DNA from: Roseovarius sp. A-2
GTDB lineage: Bacteria; Pseudomonadota; Alphaproteobacteria; Rhodobacterales; Rhodobacteraceae
Reading direction: 5' to 3'
Assembly: GCF_002072155.1 (NCBI RefSeq)
Contig: NZ_BDIY01000025.1
Location: 1-64,000, forward strand
DNA length: 64,000 nucleotides
Position 1 is the stretch's first letter, and each line of letters begins with the position of its first letter. This document shows positions 33,263-42,219 of the stretch, in pieces. A program made the position numbers and the translations under genes. Below the pieces are notes generated by a model. That model made no database searches. It was given only the letters and a program-made list of their open reading frames with translations, and was not told the DNA's origin.

Positions 33263-34600
33263 TCAGTGCCCGCTATCATCCGACATGATGAGCTTGCGCC
33301 GCAGCCAGCCCGACACCGTGTCCATCACCATCACCATGATCAGGATGAGTACGATGTAATAGCTCACCTCTTCCCAGTCCTTTTGCGTGATCATCGCCTG
33401 CGTCAGCAACAACCCGATGCCGCCACCGGTGATCGCGCCGATGATGGTGGCGCTGCGGGTGTTGGATTCAAGGTAGTAGAGAAGCTGGCTTAACAGGATC
33501 GGCGTGATCTGCGGGATGACGCCAAAGCGGTAGCGTTGCAAGGGCTTCGCGCCGGTCGATTGCACGCCCTCGATCTCGCGCGTGCCGACATTTTCCAGCG
33601 CCTCCGAGAAGAGCTTGCCAAAACTGCCCGTGTCGGTGATCAGAATGGCCAACGCGCCGGTCAGCGGGCCGGGGCCAAAGGCCCGCGCGAGGATGATCGT
33701 CCATATGAGCGCATCGACGCCGCGCACGAAATCGAACAGCCGCCGAACGCTCGCGCGCACCGCCATCAGCGGCGAGAAATTGCGCGCCGCCGCAAAGGCC
33801 AGCGGCAGCGCCACGATGGCGGCACCCATGGTACCGAGAAAGGCCATCAGGATGGTCTCGAAGATCGCCCACATCACATCCTTGTGCTGCCACATCTTGT
33901 TGTTCCAGATGTCATGCAGAATGGCAGCAAGGTTGCTCTTGCCCTCGACGACGCGATCGCCCGAAACGACCAGCCCTGCCAGCTCGCCGAAACTCTTGCC
34001 GTAGAACGGGCTGTCGAGCGTGAACCAGAACAGCTCCCAGCCGAAGGCATAGCGCATCACCTCGGTGCGCGCCTTGGTCAGGGTCACGCGCCCGCCCTCG
34101 GTGGTGATGTCGACGCGGGCGTTGCTGGCGCTGATCCAGTCCGGCACTGTGTCGGCGGGCAGGTTGAGCGTCACGCCCTCGCGCCGCGACACCTGGGCCG
34201 TGATCAGCCCGTAACCCGGCACGTCATAGCGCATGCCATTGCCGTCGATCAGCACCTCGTGGCCATGTTTCAGCGCAACGCGTGTGCGATCCTTGCCCTC
34301 CCGCGTCACCCAGTCGGGGCTGGTGCCTTCGGGCCAGGTGCCCTTGTTCTCGCCCTCCACCGCGATGGTCAACGCGCCGGTGCGGTTGTCGCGCGTCACA
34401 TGGGTCTTGTGGCTGTAACTGTCGGCGACAAGGATGCGCGCATTGTCCATCCGCGCGCGATCCGACAGCCCCGGAATGTCAAAGGCGAAAAAGATATAGA
34501 CGAAATAGGCCAGGATCACCGCCGGGACGGCAAAGGCCATGCACCGCTTGCGCCGAAAGAAACCGGCTGCGTCGAACCCTGCTTCGGTTGCCATCGTCAT
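33263..34600 (-). CDS. phnE: Phosphonate ABC transporter permease PhnE with large periplasmic insert
   Basis: A 445-residue permease, about 160-180 residues longer than a normal PhnE. TM1 is at about 21-43; residues about 45-195 are a soluble domain (SHKTHVTRDNRTGALTIAVEG through VDITTEGGRVTLTKARTEV) that should be periplasmic; the ABC permease core starts near 245 with MWAIFETILMAFLGTMGAA and includes the EAA loop EGVQSTGAKPLQRYRFGVIP. It is the last gene of phnC-D-E-E, 4 bp after the other phnE. Confidence 0.92.
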   Translation of the reverse strand: MTMATEAGFDAAGFFRRKRCMAFAVPAVILAYFVYIFFAFDIPGLSDRARMDNARILVADSYSHKTHVTRDNRTGALTIAVEGENKGTWPEGTSPDWVTREGKDRTRVALKHGHEVLIDGNGMRYDVPGYGLITAQVSRREGVTLNLPADTVPDWISASNARVDITTEGGRVTLTKARTEVMRYAFGWELFWFTLDSPFYGKSFGELAGLVVSGDRVVEGKSNLAAILHDIWNNKMWQHKDVMWAIFETILMAFLGTMGAAIVALPLAFAAARNFSPLMAVRASVRRLFDFVRGVDALIWTIILARAFGPGPLTGALAILITDTGSFGKLFSEALENVGTREIEGVQSTGAKPLQRYRFGVIPQITPILLSQLLYYLESNTRSATIIGAITGGGIGLLLTQAMITQKDWEEVSYYIVLILIMVMVMDTVSGWLRRKLIMSDDSGH

Positions 34601-34604
34601 GCTC

Positions 34605-35477
34605 TCACTCCCCCGCGATCAGCTTGTTGCGGTAGCGGCTCGACATCTGATCGAAGAACACGATGGAGCCGAACAGCAGCAGAAAGATCGCCGCCACCTC
34701 GTCATAGCGCCCCTGCCCCCAGCTGAACGCGTTCTTGAGGTCATAGCCGATGCCGCCCGAGCCGACGAAGCCGAGGATCGCCGAGGCGCGGATATTGATC
34801 TCGAACCGCAACAGCGCGTAGCTGACGTAGTTCGGGGCCACCTGCGGTATTATCCCCAGCCACATCCGCTGCTCCCAGGTGGCACCGACCGAGTGCAGGC
34901 CCTCCACCGGCTTCAGGCTCGCGTTCTCATTCACTTCGGAAAAAAGCTTGCCCAACGCCCCCACGGTATGCAGCGCGATGGCGATCATCGCGGGCACCGG
35001 CCCGCCGCCGAGGATGAAGATCAGCACCAGTGCGATCACGATCTCGGGCACCGCGCGCAGGATGTCCATCATCCGGCGAAACAGCCCGATCAGACGCGGC
35101 CATTTCGCCAGCCCCCGCGTCGCCAGAAGCGAGATCACCACCGCGCCCATCGCCCCCAGAAGGGTCGAGGCCGCCGCGATATTGATCGTCTCGATCAGCG
35201 CGGGCAGGAACTTCCACATCAGCCCCGGCAGATTGTCGCTCTTTTCGCTCGCCTCGGCCAGAACCTCGCCGGGGAACTCGAGTATATTGCCGATCCCGTC
35301 CCAGAACCCGCCCGCGTTGCGCCCGTCGGCCACCTGAAATCCCGAGACCATCAGCGCGATGAACACGATCAGCATCACCGAGCCGTAAAGCCGCTTGCGC
35401 CGGGTCATCGCCATATAGGCGGATTGCACGTCCTGTACCCGCACCACGCCCGCCCGTCCTGCCATCAGATCGCTCAT
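34605..35477 (-). CDS. phnE: Phosphonate ABC transporter permease PhnE
   Basis: A 290-residue permease of standard size. TM1 is at about residue 32-48 (VMLIVFIALMVSGFQVA); the EAA-type loop is LKPVEGLHSVGATWEQRMWLGIIP, then GFVGSGGIGYDLKNAFSWGQ. It should pair with the longer PhnE to form the membrane channel for phosphonates. ATG 35477 is chosen; 13 more in-frame codons upstream lack family similarity. Confidence 0.94.
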   Translation of the reverse strand: MSDLMAGRAGVVRVQDVQSAYMAMTRRKRLYGSVMLIVFIALMVSGFQVADGRNAGGFWDGIGNILEFPGEVLAEASEKSDNLPGLMWKFLPALIETINIAAASTLLGAMGAVVISLLATRGLAKWPRLIGLFRRMMDILRAVPEIVIALVLIFILGGGPVPAMIAIALHTVGALGKLFSEVNENASLKPVEGLHSVGATWEQRMWLGIIPQVAPNYVSYALLRFEINIRASAILGFVGSGGIGYDLKNAFSWGQGRYDEVAAIFLLLFGSIVFFDQMSSRYRNKLIAGE

Positions 35478-35549
35478 GCCTAACCCCCGGTCAAATGAGA
35501 CCGGGCCTACGCGCATGGCAGGCCCGGCCCGTGTGTCAGCCGCTGCGGC

Positions 35550-36452
35550 TTACATCTTGGATTTGCGCGCCTCGATGATCGACAGATAGGCGTCGTGGTT
35601 GATCGGCTGGAAGCCCAGCGCCTCACCGGCCATGAAGTTATAGGCGCAATCGGCATCCATATAGGGCAGCGACGCGGTCAGCGTGGTAATGTCCAGCTTG
35701 ACGCGCTCGGGCAGGTCCTTGCGCAGCACGATCGGGCCTTCGGGAATCGGCTTGGACTTCCAGATTTCGACCATCTGGTTCATGTCCACCAGGCCCGCAT
35801 CGGCGGCCTTGCGCAGCGCGCCCGAGTTATAGCCGTCTTCCCAGGCACCCATGCCGTCAGCCCAGGTCACGCCGGCATCGACATCGCCATTGGCCACGGC
35901 GACGATGGTCTGTTCGTGACCGCCCACGAACTTGACCTCGCCGAAAAAGTCGCCCGACTCCATGCTGGCACCGGTCGCGGCCGGGATCTCGATGGACGGG
36001 ATCAGATAGCCCGAAGTGGAGTTGGGATCACCGAAGGCAAAGACCTTGCTCTGCATGTCGTCGAGCGAGACGATGCCGCTGTCCTTGCGCGCGAAGCCCA
36101 CCGAGTAATAGCCGTAGGACTTGTCCATGTTGGTCTTGACCATGATCGGCTCGACGGCGTCGGGATCGGTAAGATAGGTCTTGGCATAGGCCGAGGCCCC
36201 GAGCCACGCCATGTCGAGCGTGCCGCCCAGAAGGCCCTGGATCACGCCGTCATAATCGGCGGGGGTGAACAGCTTGACCGGCACGCCGAGCAGGTCTGCG
36301 GCGGCGGCGCGGAAGCACTCGTTCGAGGCCATGCGATCCTGCGCGTTCTCGCCGCCCAGCACGCCGATGCGGAATTCCTCGATCTTGTCCTGCGCCAGCG
36401 CGGGGCTGACGAGGGCGGTGGCGGCCACGATGGCAGCAATGAGTTTGGTCAT
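35550..36452 (-). CDS. phnD: Phosphonate ABC transporter substrate-binding protein
   Basis: A 300-residue periplasmic binding protein. Its Sec signal peptide ends AALVSPALAQ-D near residue 21. Binding-site features are RIGVLGGENAQDRMASN, WLGASAYAKTYL, FAFGDPNSTSGYLIPS (the phosphonate-clamping S-T-S-G loop) and VAVANGDVDAGVTWADG. It captures alkylphosphonates and delivers them to PhnCEE. Confidence 0.96.
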   Translation of the reverse strand: MTKLIAAIVAATALVSPALAQDKIEEFRIGVLGGENAQDRMASNECFRAAAADLLGVPVKLFTPADYDGVIQGLLGGTLDMAWLGASAYAKTYLTDPDAVEPIMVKTNMDKSYGYYSVGFARKDSGIVSLDDMQSKVFAFGDPNSTSGYLIPSIEIPAATGASMESGDFFGEVKFVGGHEQTIVAVANGDVDAGVTWADGMGAWEDGYNSGALRKAADAGLVDMNQMVEIWKSKPIPEGPIVLRKDLPERVKLDITTLTASLPYMDADCAYNFMAGEALGFQPINHDAYLSIIEARKSKM

Positions 36453-36518
36453 GGGTTTCTCTCCGGTTGGGTTGACTTGGGTTGTCGGCCCGCCACCCCC
36501 CGGCGGACCCGGGGGTCG

Positions 36519-37343
36519 TCAGATCGTGGCTTCGGCCTCGCGCAGCGCGCGCACCGCTCCACGGTCCAGCGTCTCGATGGAGGTCGATGTGCTCTCCTCG
36601 GAAAAGCGGGCATCGGCACCATAAATGTCGCGCGCCACGCCGGTGGTCAGTTGTTCGGGCGAGCCGTCAAACACCACCCGGCCCTGCAGCATCCCGATCA
36701 CCCGGTCACAATAGCGCCGCGCGGTATCCAGCGTGTGCAGGTTGGCGATCACCGTGCGCCCGACTTCTTCATGGATGCGGCGCAGGTCATCCATCACCAG
36801 TTGCGCGTTCATCGGGTCGAGACTGGCAATCGGCTCGTCCGCCAGCACGATCTTGGGGTCCTGCATCAGCGCGCGGGCAATCGCCACCCGCTGCTGCTGC
36901 CCGCCGCTCAGCGCCTCGGCACGTTTCGGCGCATGATCAGCAATGCCCAGCCGGTCGAGGATCGCGATGGCGCGGTGAATATCCGCATCGGGATAGAGGT
37001 TGAACATCGTGGCCAGCGTCGAGCGGCGGCTGAGCGTGCCGTGCAGCACGTTCGACACAACATCCATCCGCGGCACGAGGTTGAATTGCTGAAAGATCAT
37101 CGCGCAGTCGGATTGCCAGGCGCGTTTTTCCGCACCCTTGAGGCCGGTGACCTCACGCCCTTCGAACATGATCTGGCCCGACGAGGCATCGGTCAGCCGG
37201 TTGATCATCCGCAGCAGCGTGGATTTGCCCGCCCCGGATCGCCCGATGATCCCGATCATCGCCGGTTTCTCGACGGTGAATGTTACCCTGTCCACGGCTG
37301 TGTTGCAGCCGAATGTCTTGGTCAGCGCGTCGATGCTCAGCAC
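36519..37343 (-). CDS. phnC: Phosphonate ABC transporter ATP-binding protein
   Basis: A 274-residue ATPase. Motifs are Walker A GRSGAGKSTLLRMINRLTD, Q-loop CAMIFQQFNLVPRMDV, signature LSGGQQQRVAIAR, Walker B IVLADEPIASLDP. It powers uptake with PhnD and the two PhnE proteins and is the first gene of the operon. The last 40 residues (TSTSIETLDRGAVRALREAE) are an unusual tail. Upstream, 148 bp are shared with a divergent TetR gene. Confidence 0.95.
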   Translation of the reverse strand: MLSIDALTKTFGCNTAVDRVTFTVEKPAMIGIIGRSGAGKSTLLRMINRLTDASSGQIMFEGREVTGLKGAEKRAWQSDCAMIFQQFNLVPRMDVVSNVLHGTLSRRSTLATMFNLYPDADIHRAIAILDRLGIADHAPKRAEALSGGQQQRVAIARALMQDPKIVLADEPIASLDPMNAQLVMDDLRRIHEEVGRTVIANLHTLDTARRYCDRVIGMLQGRVVFDGSPEQLTTGVARDIYGADARFSEESTSTSIETLDRGAVRALREAEATI

Positions 37344-37395
37344 GAAAAATGCCCCCTTGGTTTGCGCCCCACCTACGCGGCGAACGCAAAGAGAG

Positions 37396-37466
37396 TGCGA
37401 CAGTTTGGTAAAATTTTTTTGACGACCACTTAATGCCGCGTGACATTCTCAACCCTTGCGACAGTT
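37396..37466. promoter_or_regulatory. TGCGACAGTT direct repeats upstream of phnC
   Basis: The 10-mer TGCGACAGTT occurs at 37396-37405 and 37457-37466. Its complement AACTGTCGCA contains CTGTC, the core half-site of Pho boxes, and a GTGACA-type site (37440-37446) and TTGACG (37419-37424) lie between. This may be a degenerate PhoB-binding region for phnC, since Pho-dependent control of phosphonate uptake is usual. The spacing does not fit a canonical 11-bp Pho box. Confidence 0.35.
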
Positions 37467-37491
37467 CCATGCCGGGCGTAAACCTGATAGC

Positions 37492-38046
37492 ATGATCGCC
37501 CGACGCCGCCCCCGTTTGACCCGTGACGACTGGCTTCTGACCGGCCTCACCGCCTTGTGCGAAGGCGGGCCCGGCACCCTCGGCGCGGAACCTCTGGCGC
37601 GGCGTGTCGGCGCGACCAAGGGTTCGTTCTACTGGCATTTCGACGATGTGCCCGGCTTTCACGCGGCGCTTCTGGCGCTCTGGCAGACCGAGGCCAAGAC
37701 GGCCCTGCTCACCGCCGACGGCACCACCGACACTGCCCGCCTGCGCACCACCGCCCAGACCATCGCCGACAGCGCCATCAGCGACAGCCCCGCCCTGCGC
37801 TCCGAGCCCGCGATTCGCGCCTGGGCGCAGGGTCATGCGCCCGCCGCGCGCGTCGTGGCGAGCGTCGACGACATCCGCGTGGCGCGGCTGCACGATCTTC
37901 TGGCGGCCTGTGGCATCGGCAACCCGGAAATGGCCCGAATCCTCTATGCCTCGGCCACCGGCATGCAGGCCTTGCAGGACAGCGCCCGTAACACGGCGGC
38001 CAGTGCCATCGGCTCGCTGGTCGATCTCATTCTCGCGCTGAGGTAA
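37492..38046 (+). CDS. TetR-family transcriptional regulator
   Basis: A 184-residue regulator. The helix-turn-helix is GAEPLARRVGATKGSFYWHFDD near residue 30-55; the rest is the helical ligand-binding domain. ATG 37492 fits better than an upstream start at 37456. It is divergent from phnC and 4 bp before the META-domain gene, so it could regulate either side; no direct evidence links it with phosphonates. Confidence 0.9.
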   Translation: MIARRRPRLTRDDWLLTGLTALCEGGPGTLGAEPLARRVGATKGSFYWHFDDVPGFHAALLALWQTEAKTALLTADGTTDTARLRTTAQTIADSAISDSPALRSEPAIRAWAQGHAPAARVVASVDDIRVARLHDLLAACGIGNPEMARILYASATGMQALQDSARNTAASAIGSLVDLILALR

Positions 38047-38050
38047 GGCG

Positions 38051-38440
38051 ATGCGCGCCGCCGCCCTGCTCATCGCCATGTCCATCCTTGGCTATTGCAA
38101 GGATGAGACCGTGTCGGGCCATGGCGGGGCCGGGGCGACATGGGTGCTGCACAGCATCGACGGCACGCCCTTTGCCGCCCGCGCAACCCTGGCCTTTCCC
38201 GAGGAAGGCACGCTTGCGGGCGAGGCCCCCTGCAACCGCTATTCCGGCGCGCAGACCCTGCCCTACCCGTGGTTCCGCGCCGAAGCCCTGATCACCACCA
38301 AACGCGCCTGCCCCGATCTGGCGGCCGAGACACGCTATCTGCGCACGCTTGAAGAAATGACGCTGGTCGAGGTTGCGGGCGACACGCTTCTGCTGACCAA
38401 TGACGCAGGGCGCGAGATGGTGTTTCGGGCGGAAGAGTAA
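38051..38440 (+). CDS. META/HslJ-domain envelope protein
   Basis: A 129-residue protein with an N-terminal signal (AALLIAMSILGYC) and a possible lipid-attachment Cys at 16, although Tyr just before it is unusual for a lipobox. The body has WVLHSIDGTPFAARATLAF, GEAPCNRYSGAQ (the N-x-Y/F-x-G META motif) and MTLVEVAGDTLLLTN. META proteins are small envelope or stress-linked proteins without known catalysis. It follows the TetR gene by 4 bp. Confidence 0.85.
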   Translation: MRAAALLIAMSILGYCKDETVSGHGGAGATWVLHSIDGTPFAARATLAFPEEGTLAGEAPCNRYSGAQTLPYPWFRAEALITTKRACPDLAAETRYLRTLEEMTLVEVAGDTLLLTNDAGREMVFRAEE

Positions 38441-38513
38441 GCGGGGTGCGGCAACGTCAGTTGCAGACCAAACTTGACCGCCCCCGCTCCACTCAGATCC
38501 AAAAACCCCGCGC

Positions 38514-39248
38514 TCAGCCCGCGCCCGCCTGCGCCGCGAACCGCGCGACAAAGCGGGCGCGGGCGTCCGGCAGCGGCTTGTTGCCCATCTGCGGCGCGAG
38601 ATGATGCATCAGGAAATGACCCGTTACCTGAAACCCCTGCAATATTTCCGCATCCGGGGCCGGGCCCTCGCCCAGCAGGCAGGGCGGCAGCGGCAAGAGC
38701 CGGTCGGCCCACTCGCCCGCCCCCGCGCGCGACACCGCGCGCCCGGTCTTGGGCGATATATAGCTGAGATCATTGGCCTTTTCCCCCATCACCGCGCAGC
38801 GCCGCAAATCAAGGCCAAAGCCCATCTCCTCCAAAAGCGCCAGTTCCCAGTTGAGATAGGCCAGCGGCCAGATCTCCGGCTGCTCCAGAAGATCGAGCAA
38901 GATCAGGCTTTTGCGGTAAATCCTCTCATGTGCTTCACGCTCGGGCAGCGCAAATAGCAGCAGCGCGCAAACAGCATTGAGCCCGGCCAGCGCCATCCGC
39001 TCCCCAATCGACCAGGCCCTTGATTTCAAGGGCTCGACCCGAAATGTCCCCAGATGATCCTCCAGCCGCGCGCGCCACTCCACGTCGAGTTGCGCGCCCG
39101 GTTGCAGCACGGGTGCCATCCTGCGCGACGCCCCACCCCGCACGACGCCCGCGTGCCGCCCACGCTCAGACGTGAAAACTTCAATAATGGCAGAGCTTTC
39201 CCCGTGGCGGCGGCTGCTCAGCAATATTCCCTGATCACGCCATTCCAT
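38514..39248 (-). CDS. recO: DNA repair protein RecO
   Basis: A 244-residue RecO. The N-terminal OB-fold begins MEWRDQGILLSSRRHGESSA with EVFTSERGRHAGVVRGGAS; the middle has AYLNWELALLEEMGFGLDL and the C-terminus GFQVTGHFLMHHLAP. It loads RecA on SSB-coated gaps with RecR. It closes the run lepB-rnc-era-DUF1491-recO, the standard Rhodobacterales order. Confidence 0.95.
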   Translation of the reverse strand: MEWRDQGILLSSRRHGESSAIIEVFTSERGRHAGVVRGGASRRMAPVLQPGAQLDVEWRARLEDHLGTFRVEPLKSRAWSIGERMALAGLNAVCALLLFALPEREAHERIYRKSLILLDLLEQPEIWPLAYLNWELALLEEMGFGLDLRRCAVMGEKANDLSYISPKTGRAVSRAGAGEWADRLLPLPPCLLGEGPAPDAEILQGFQVTGHFLMHHLAPQMGNKPLPDARARFVARFAAQAGAG

Positions 39249-39257
39249 CGCCCAAAC

Positions 39258-39590
39258 CTACCCGCTCAACCCGTCAGCGTCGAGCAGGTGCCGCCCCGCC
39301 CGGTCCTCCACCTCGACCACCCAGATATCCGGGTCGAACCCGCGTTGCCGGGCGATGGCGGCATCCACCTCCGCCTCACAGCCCTCGGCCAGAGTCACCC
39401 AGGCGCGCGCGCCGGTCGCGAGGTCGAAAGAGCGTTGAAACACCTGCGCCTTGGCGTCGAGCGTGTTGAGCTTCACCAACACCGCTCCGCCCGTGTCATC
39501 GCCATGCGCCACGACAAAGGCCGGGATATCCGCCAGCCGCAACCGCGCCAGGTAGGCATCCACCCAGAATCGTGCGGTCAGCCGGGCCAC
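39258..39590 (-). CDS. DUF1491 family protein
   Basis: A 110-residue protein starting RLTARFWVDAYLARLRLADI with GDDTGGAVLVKLNTLDAKAQVF and ending DRAGRHLLDA. This is the DUF1491 family, found next to era and recO in Alphaproteobacteria, with no known function. It starts 3 bp after the era stop and ends 9 bp before recO, so it is within the operon. Confidence 0.88.
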   Translation of the reverse strand: MARLTARFWVDAYLARLRLADIPAFVVAHGDDTGGAVLVKLNTLDAKAQVFQRSFDLATGARAWVTLAEGCEAEVDAAIARQRGFDPDIWVVEVEDRAGRHLLDADGLSG

Positions 39591-39593
39591 GCC

Positions 39594-40499
39594 CTAGGTC
39601 CCGTCCTTGAAATCCAGCCCCATCTCGGAATAGCGCTCCGCCTCATCCATCCAGCCGGTGCGCACTTTCACCTGCAGGAACAGATGGATACGCCGCCCGA
39701 GGAATTCTTCCAACTCTTCGCGCGCGGCCTTGGACACGGCCTTGATCGTCTCACCCTTGTTGCCAAGGACGATTCCCTTGTGGCCGTCGCGCAGCACATA
39801 GATGATCTGATCGACGCGGGCCGAACCGTCCTTGCGTTCTTCCCAGGCCTCGGTCTCGACGGTCAATTGATAGGGCAATTCCTGATGCAGCCGCAGCGTC
39901 AGCTTTTCGCGGGTCATCTCGGCGGCGATCATCCGCATCGGCAGATCGGCGATCTGATCCTCGGGATAGAGCCACGGGCCCTCCGGCACCTCCCCCGCCA
40001 GCCACAGGCGCAGATCGTCCACGCCATGGCCCCTTTCTGCCGAGATGAGGAATGTCCGCTCAAAACCGAACCGCTCGTTCATCTCCTTGGTCAACGCCAG
40101 CAGCACAGGTGCCTCCACCCGGTCTATCTTGTTGATCGCAAGGGCAATCCGGCGCCCCTTGGCGATATCCTGCAAGCCGTCGAGGATACGCTCCACCCCT
40201 TCGGTGACACCGCGATGCGCCTCGATCAGCAGCACCACGACATCGGCATCCGCCGCGCCGCCCCATGCGGCGGCGACCATCGCGCGGTCCAGTCTGCGGC
40301 GCGGCTGGAACAGGCCGGGCGTATCGACGAAAACAAGCTGGCTCTCACCCTCCATCGCGACGCCGCGAATGCGCGCGCGGGTGGTTTGCACCTTGTGGGT
40401 GACGATGCTGACCTTGGCGCCCACCATGCGGTTGAGCAGCGTGGACTTGCCCGCATTGGGCTCTCCGATCAGGGCGATGAAACCGGCGCGGGTGGTCAT
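39594..40499 (-). CDS. era: Ribosome-assembly GTPase Era
   Basis: A 301-residue GTPase. G1 is IGEPNAGKSTLLN, G3 VDTPGL, G4 NKIDR; the C-terminal KH RNA-binding domain has IVLGNKGETIKAVSKAAREEL. It binds the 3' end of 16S rRNA during 30S maturation. ATG 40499 overlaps the rnc stop by 4 bp. Confidence 0.97.
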   Translation of the reverse strand: MTTRAGFIALIGEPNAGKSTLLNRMVGAKVSIVTHKVQTTRARIRGVAMEGESQLVFVDTPGLFQPRRRLDRAMVAAAWGGAADADVVVLLIEAHRGVTEGVERILDGLQDIAKGRRIALAINKIDRVEAPVLLALTKEMNERFGFERTFLISAERGHGVDDLRLWLAGEVPEGPWLYPEDQIADLPMRMIAAEMTREKLTLRLHQELPYQLTVETEAWEERKDGSARVDQIIYVLRDGHKGIVLGNKGETIKAVSKAAREELEEFLGRRIHLFLQVKVRTGWMDEAERYSEMGLDFKDGT

Positions 40500-41182
40500 G
40501 TCTGGCTCTCCAATGCATCGAGCAGCGCACGCGCCGCCGCCTGTTCCGCCTGGCGCTTCGATCCGGCGGTGGCGCTTGCCTGCTCGCCGCTTTGCAGCCG
40601 CGCCGCGATGGTGAAGACCGGCGCGTGATCGGGCCCCGAGCGCGCCGTCTCGGCATAGTCGGGTGGCGGAAACCCGCGCGCCTGCGCCCATTCCTGTAGG
40701 GCAGTCTTGGCGTCGCGCGCGTCTTCCTTGACCGCGCCGATGCGCCCGCCCCAGAGCCGCAGCACCGTTGCGCGCGCCGCCTCGAAGCCTGCATCGACAT
40801 AGACGGCGGCGATCACTGCCTCCATCGCATCGCCCAAGAGCGCCAGCTTGCGCCGCCCGCCCGAGAGCATCTCCGAGCGCCCCAGTTTCAGCACCGTGCC
40901 AAGGTCAATCTCACGCGCGACATCGGCGCAGGCTTCCTTGCGCACCAGCGCGTTGAAGCGCGGCGCAAGCTGGCCTTCGGTGGCGGCACGGTCATGCGCC
41001 AGGAGCGCCTCGGCCATCACCAGCCCAAGCACCCGGTCCCCGAGGAATTCCAGCCGCTGATTGTCATCGCGATTGGGCGAGGACATCGAGGAATGCGTCA
41101 GCGCCCGCACGAGCAGCGCGGGATCGGCAAATTCATGCCCCAGCCGCGCCTGAAATTCCGCCATGTCGCGTGACAGTTTCAC
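40496..41182 (-). CDS. rnc: Ribonuclease III
   Basis: A 228-residue double-strand-specific RNase. The signature NQRLEFLGDRVLGLVMAE and downstream LALLGDAMEAVIAAVYVDAG carry the metal-binding acids; the C-terminus is a dsRNA-binding domain (AKTALQEWAQARG ... GSKRQAEQAAARALL). GTG 41182 is the likely start: it overlaps the lepB stop (GTGA) and follows GAGAGG. A later ATG at 41164 is an alternative. Confidence 0.96.
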   Translation of the reverse strand: MKLSRDMAEFQARLGHEFADPALLVRALTHSSMSSPNRDDNQRLEFLGDRVLGLVMAEALLAHDRAATEGQLAPRFNALVRKEACADVAREIDLGTVLKLGRSEMLSGGRRKLALLGDAMEAVIAAVYVDAGFEAARATVLRLWGGRIGAVKEDARDAKTALQEWAQARGFPPPDYAETARSGPDHAPVFTIAARLQSGEQASATAGSKRQAEQAAARALLDALESQT

Positions 41183-42009
41183 TCCAGCCTCTCGAAGAAC
41201 CGATCCCCGCGCCATGTCCAGAAGGCCAGCATTGAGGTGCCGGCAGAGGAAAAGATCACCCGGTTCGCCCGCCCGATCAGGTTCTCGTACGGCACAAAGC
41301 CGACACCGCCCACCGCCTGAGGAAAGCGCGAGTCGGTGGAATTGTCACGGTTGTCGCCCATGAAGAAATAATGCCCTTCGGGCACCGTAAAGACGCCGGT
41401 ATGATCCGAGCGTTGGTCGCCGATATTCAGGATCGCATGGGAATGACCGTTGGGCAGGGTCTCGATCTGGCGGGATTTGGTGCACTCAGCCCCGGCGCCC
41501 ACAACCCCGTTTTCACAGCGCGGGCGAATGCCCATCGGCCCCTGCCGCGCAAATTCCTCGCCAAACTCGCCCGCCGGTTCCAATTCGACCGGTTCCTCGT
41601 TGATATGCAATACGCCGTCGCGCATCTGGATGCGGTCGCCGGGCAGACCGATCAGGCGCTTGATGAAATCGGTGCCGTCGGCGGGATGACGGAACACGAT
41701 GATATCGCCGCGCTCTGGCTCGCCGCCCAGGATCCGGGTGTTGTCGCCATCGAGAAAGCCGCAGATATCCTCGGCATCAACGTTGACAAAGCCCAGCCGG
41801 ATCGACGGGCAGGAAGCATAGGAATAGCCATAGGCCATCTTGTTGACGAAGAGGAAATCACCAATCAGCAGCGTGTCCTTCATCGAGCCGGAGGGAATCC
41901 AGAACGGCTGAAAGAACAGCGTGCGAAACAGCCCCGCGATCACAAGGGCCCAGAACACCGTCTTGATCGTCTCGACGATGGAATTTCCTTTTTTGGCGTC
42001 AGATGCCAT
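41179..42009 (-). CDS. lepB: Signal peptidase I
   Basis: A 276-residue membrane protease that removes Sec signal peptides. One N-terminal TM (about 14-32) is followed by the nucleophile Ser42 in WIPSGSMKDTLL and general base Lys117 in DFIKRLIGLPGD; the C-terminal GHYFFMGDNRDNSTDSR block is complete. It is the first gene of the lepB-rnc-era-DUF1491-recO run, 210 bp downstream of acpS. Confidence 0.97.
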   Translation of the reverse strand: MASDAKKGNSIVETIKTVFWALVIAGLFRTLFFQPFWIPSGSMKDTLLIGDFLFVNKMAYGYSYASCPSIRLGFVNVDAEDICGFLDGDNTRILGGEPERGDIIVFRHPADGTDFIKRLIGLPGDRIQMRDGVLHINEEPVELEPAGEFGEEFARQGPMGIRPRCENGVVGAGAECTKSRQIETLPNGHSHAILNIGDQRSDHTGVFTVPEGHYFFMGDNRDNSTDSRFPQAVGGVGFVPYENLIGRANRVIFSSAGTSMLAFWTWRGDRFFERLE

Positions 42010-42219
42010 GGAGCCTCTCCGGATGGGGCAGATTTGGGTCTCGCGCTACATGCGGGGCGGGGCGCGGACTGTCAAGGCGCGAGGGGGTGTGATCGCCGGT
42101 GTGACAGGCAAGGTTGAGCAATACGCGGCTTGGGGGCAGGTGTAGAATCCGATTGAAGCACCCTGCGCGGAACGCGGCCAAAGGCCACCGCAACGACAGA
42201 AGAAGGCCATTCACGCCCC

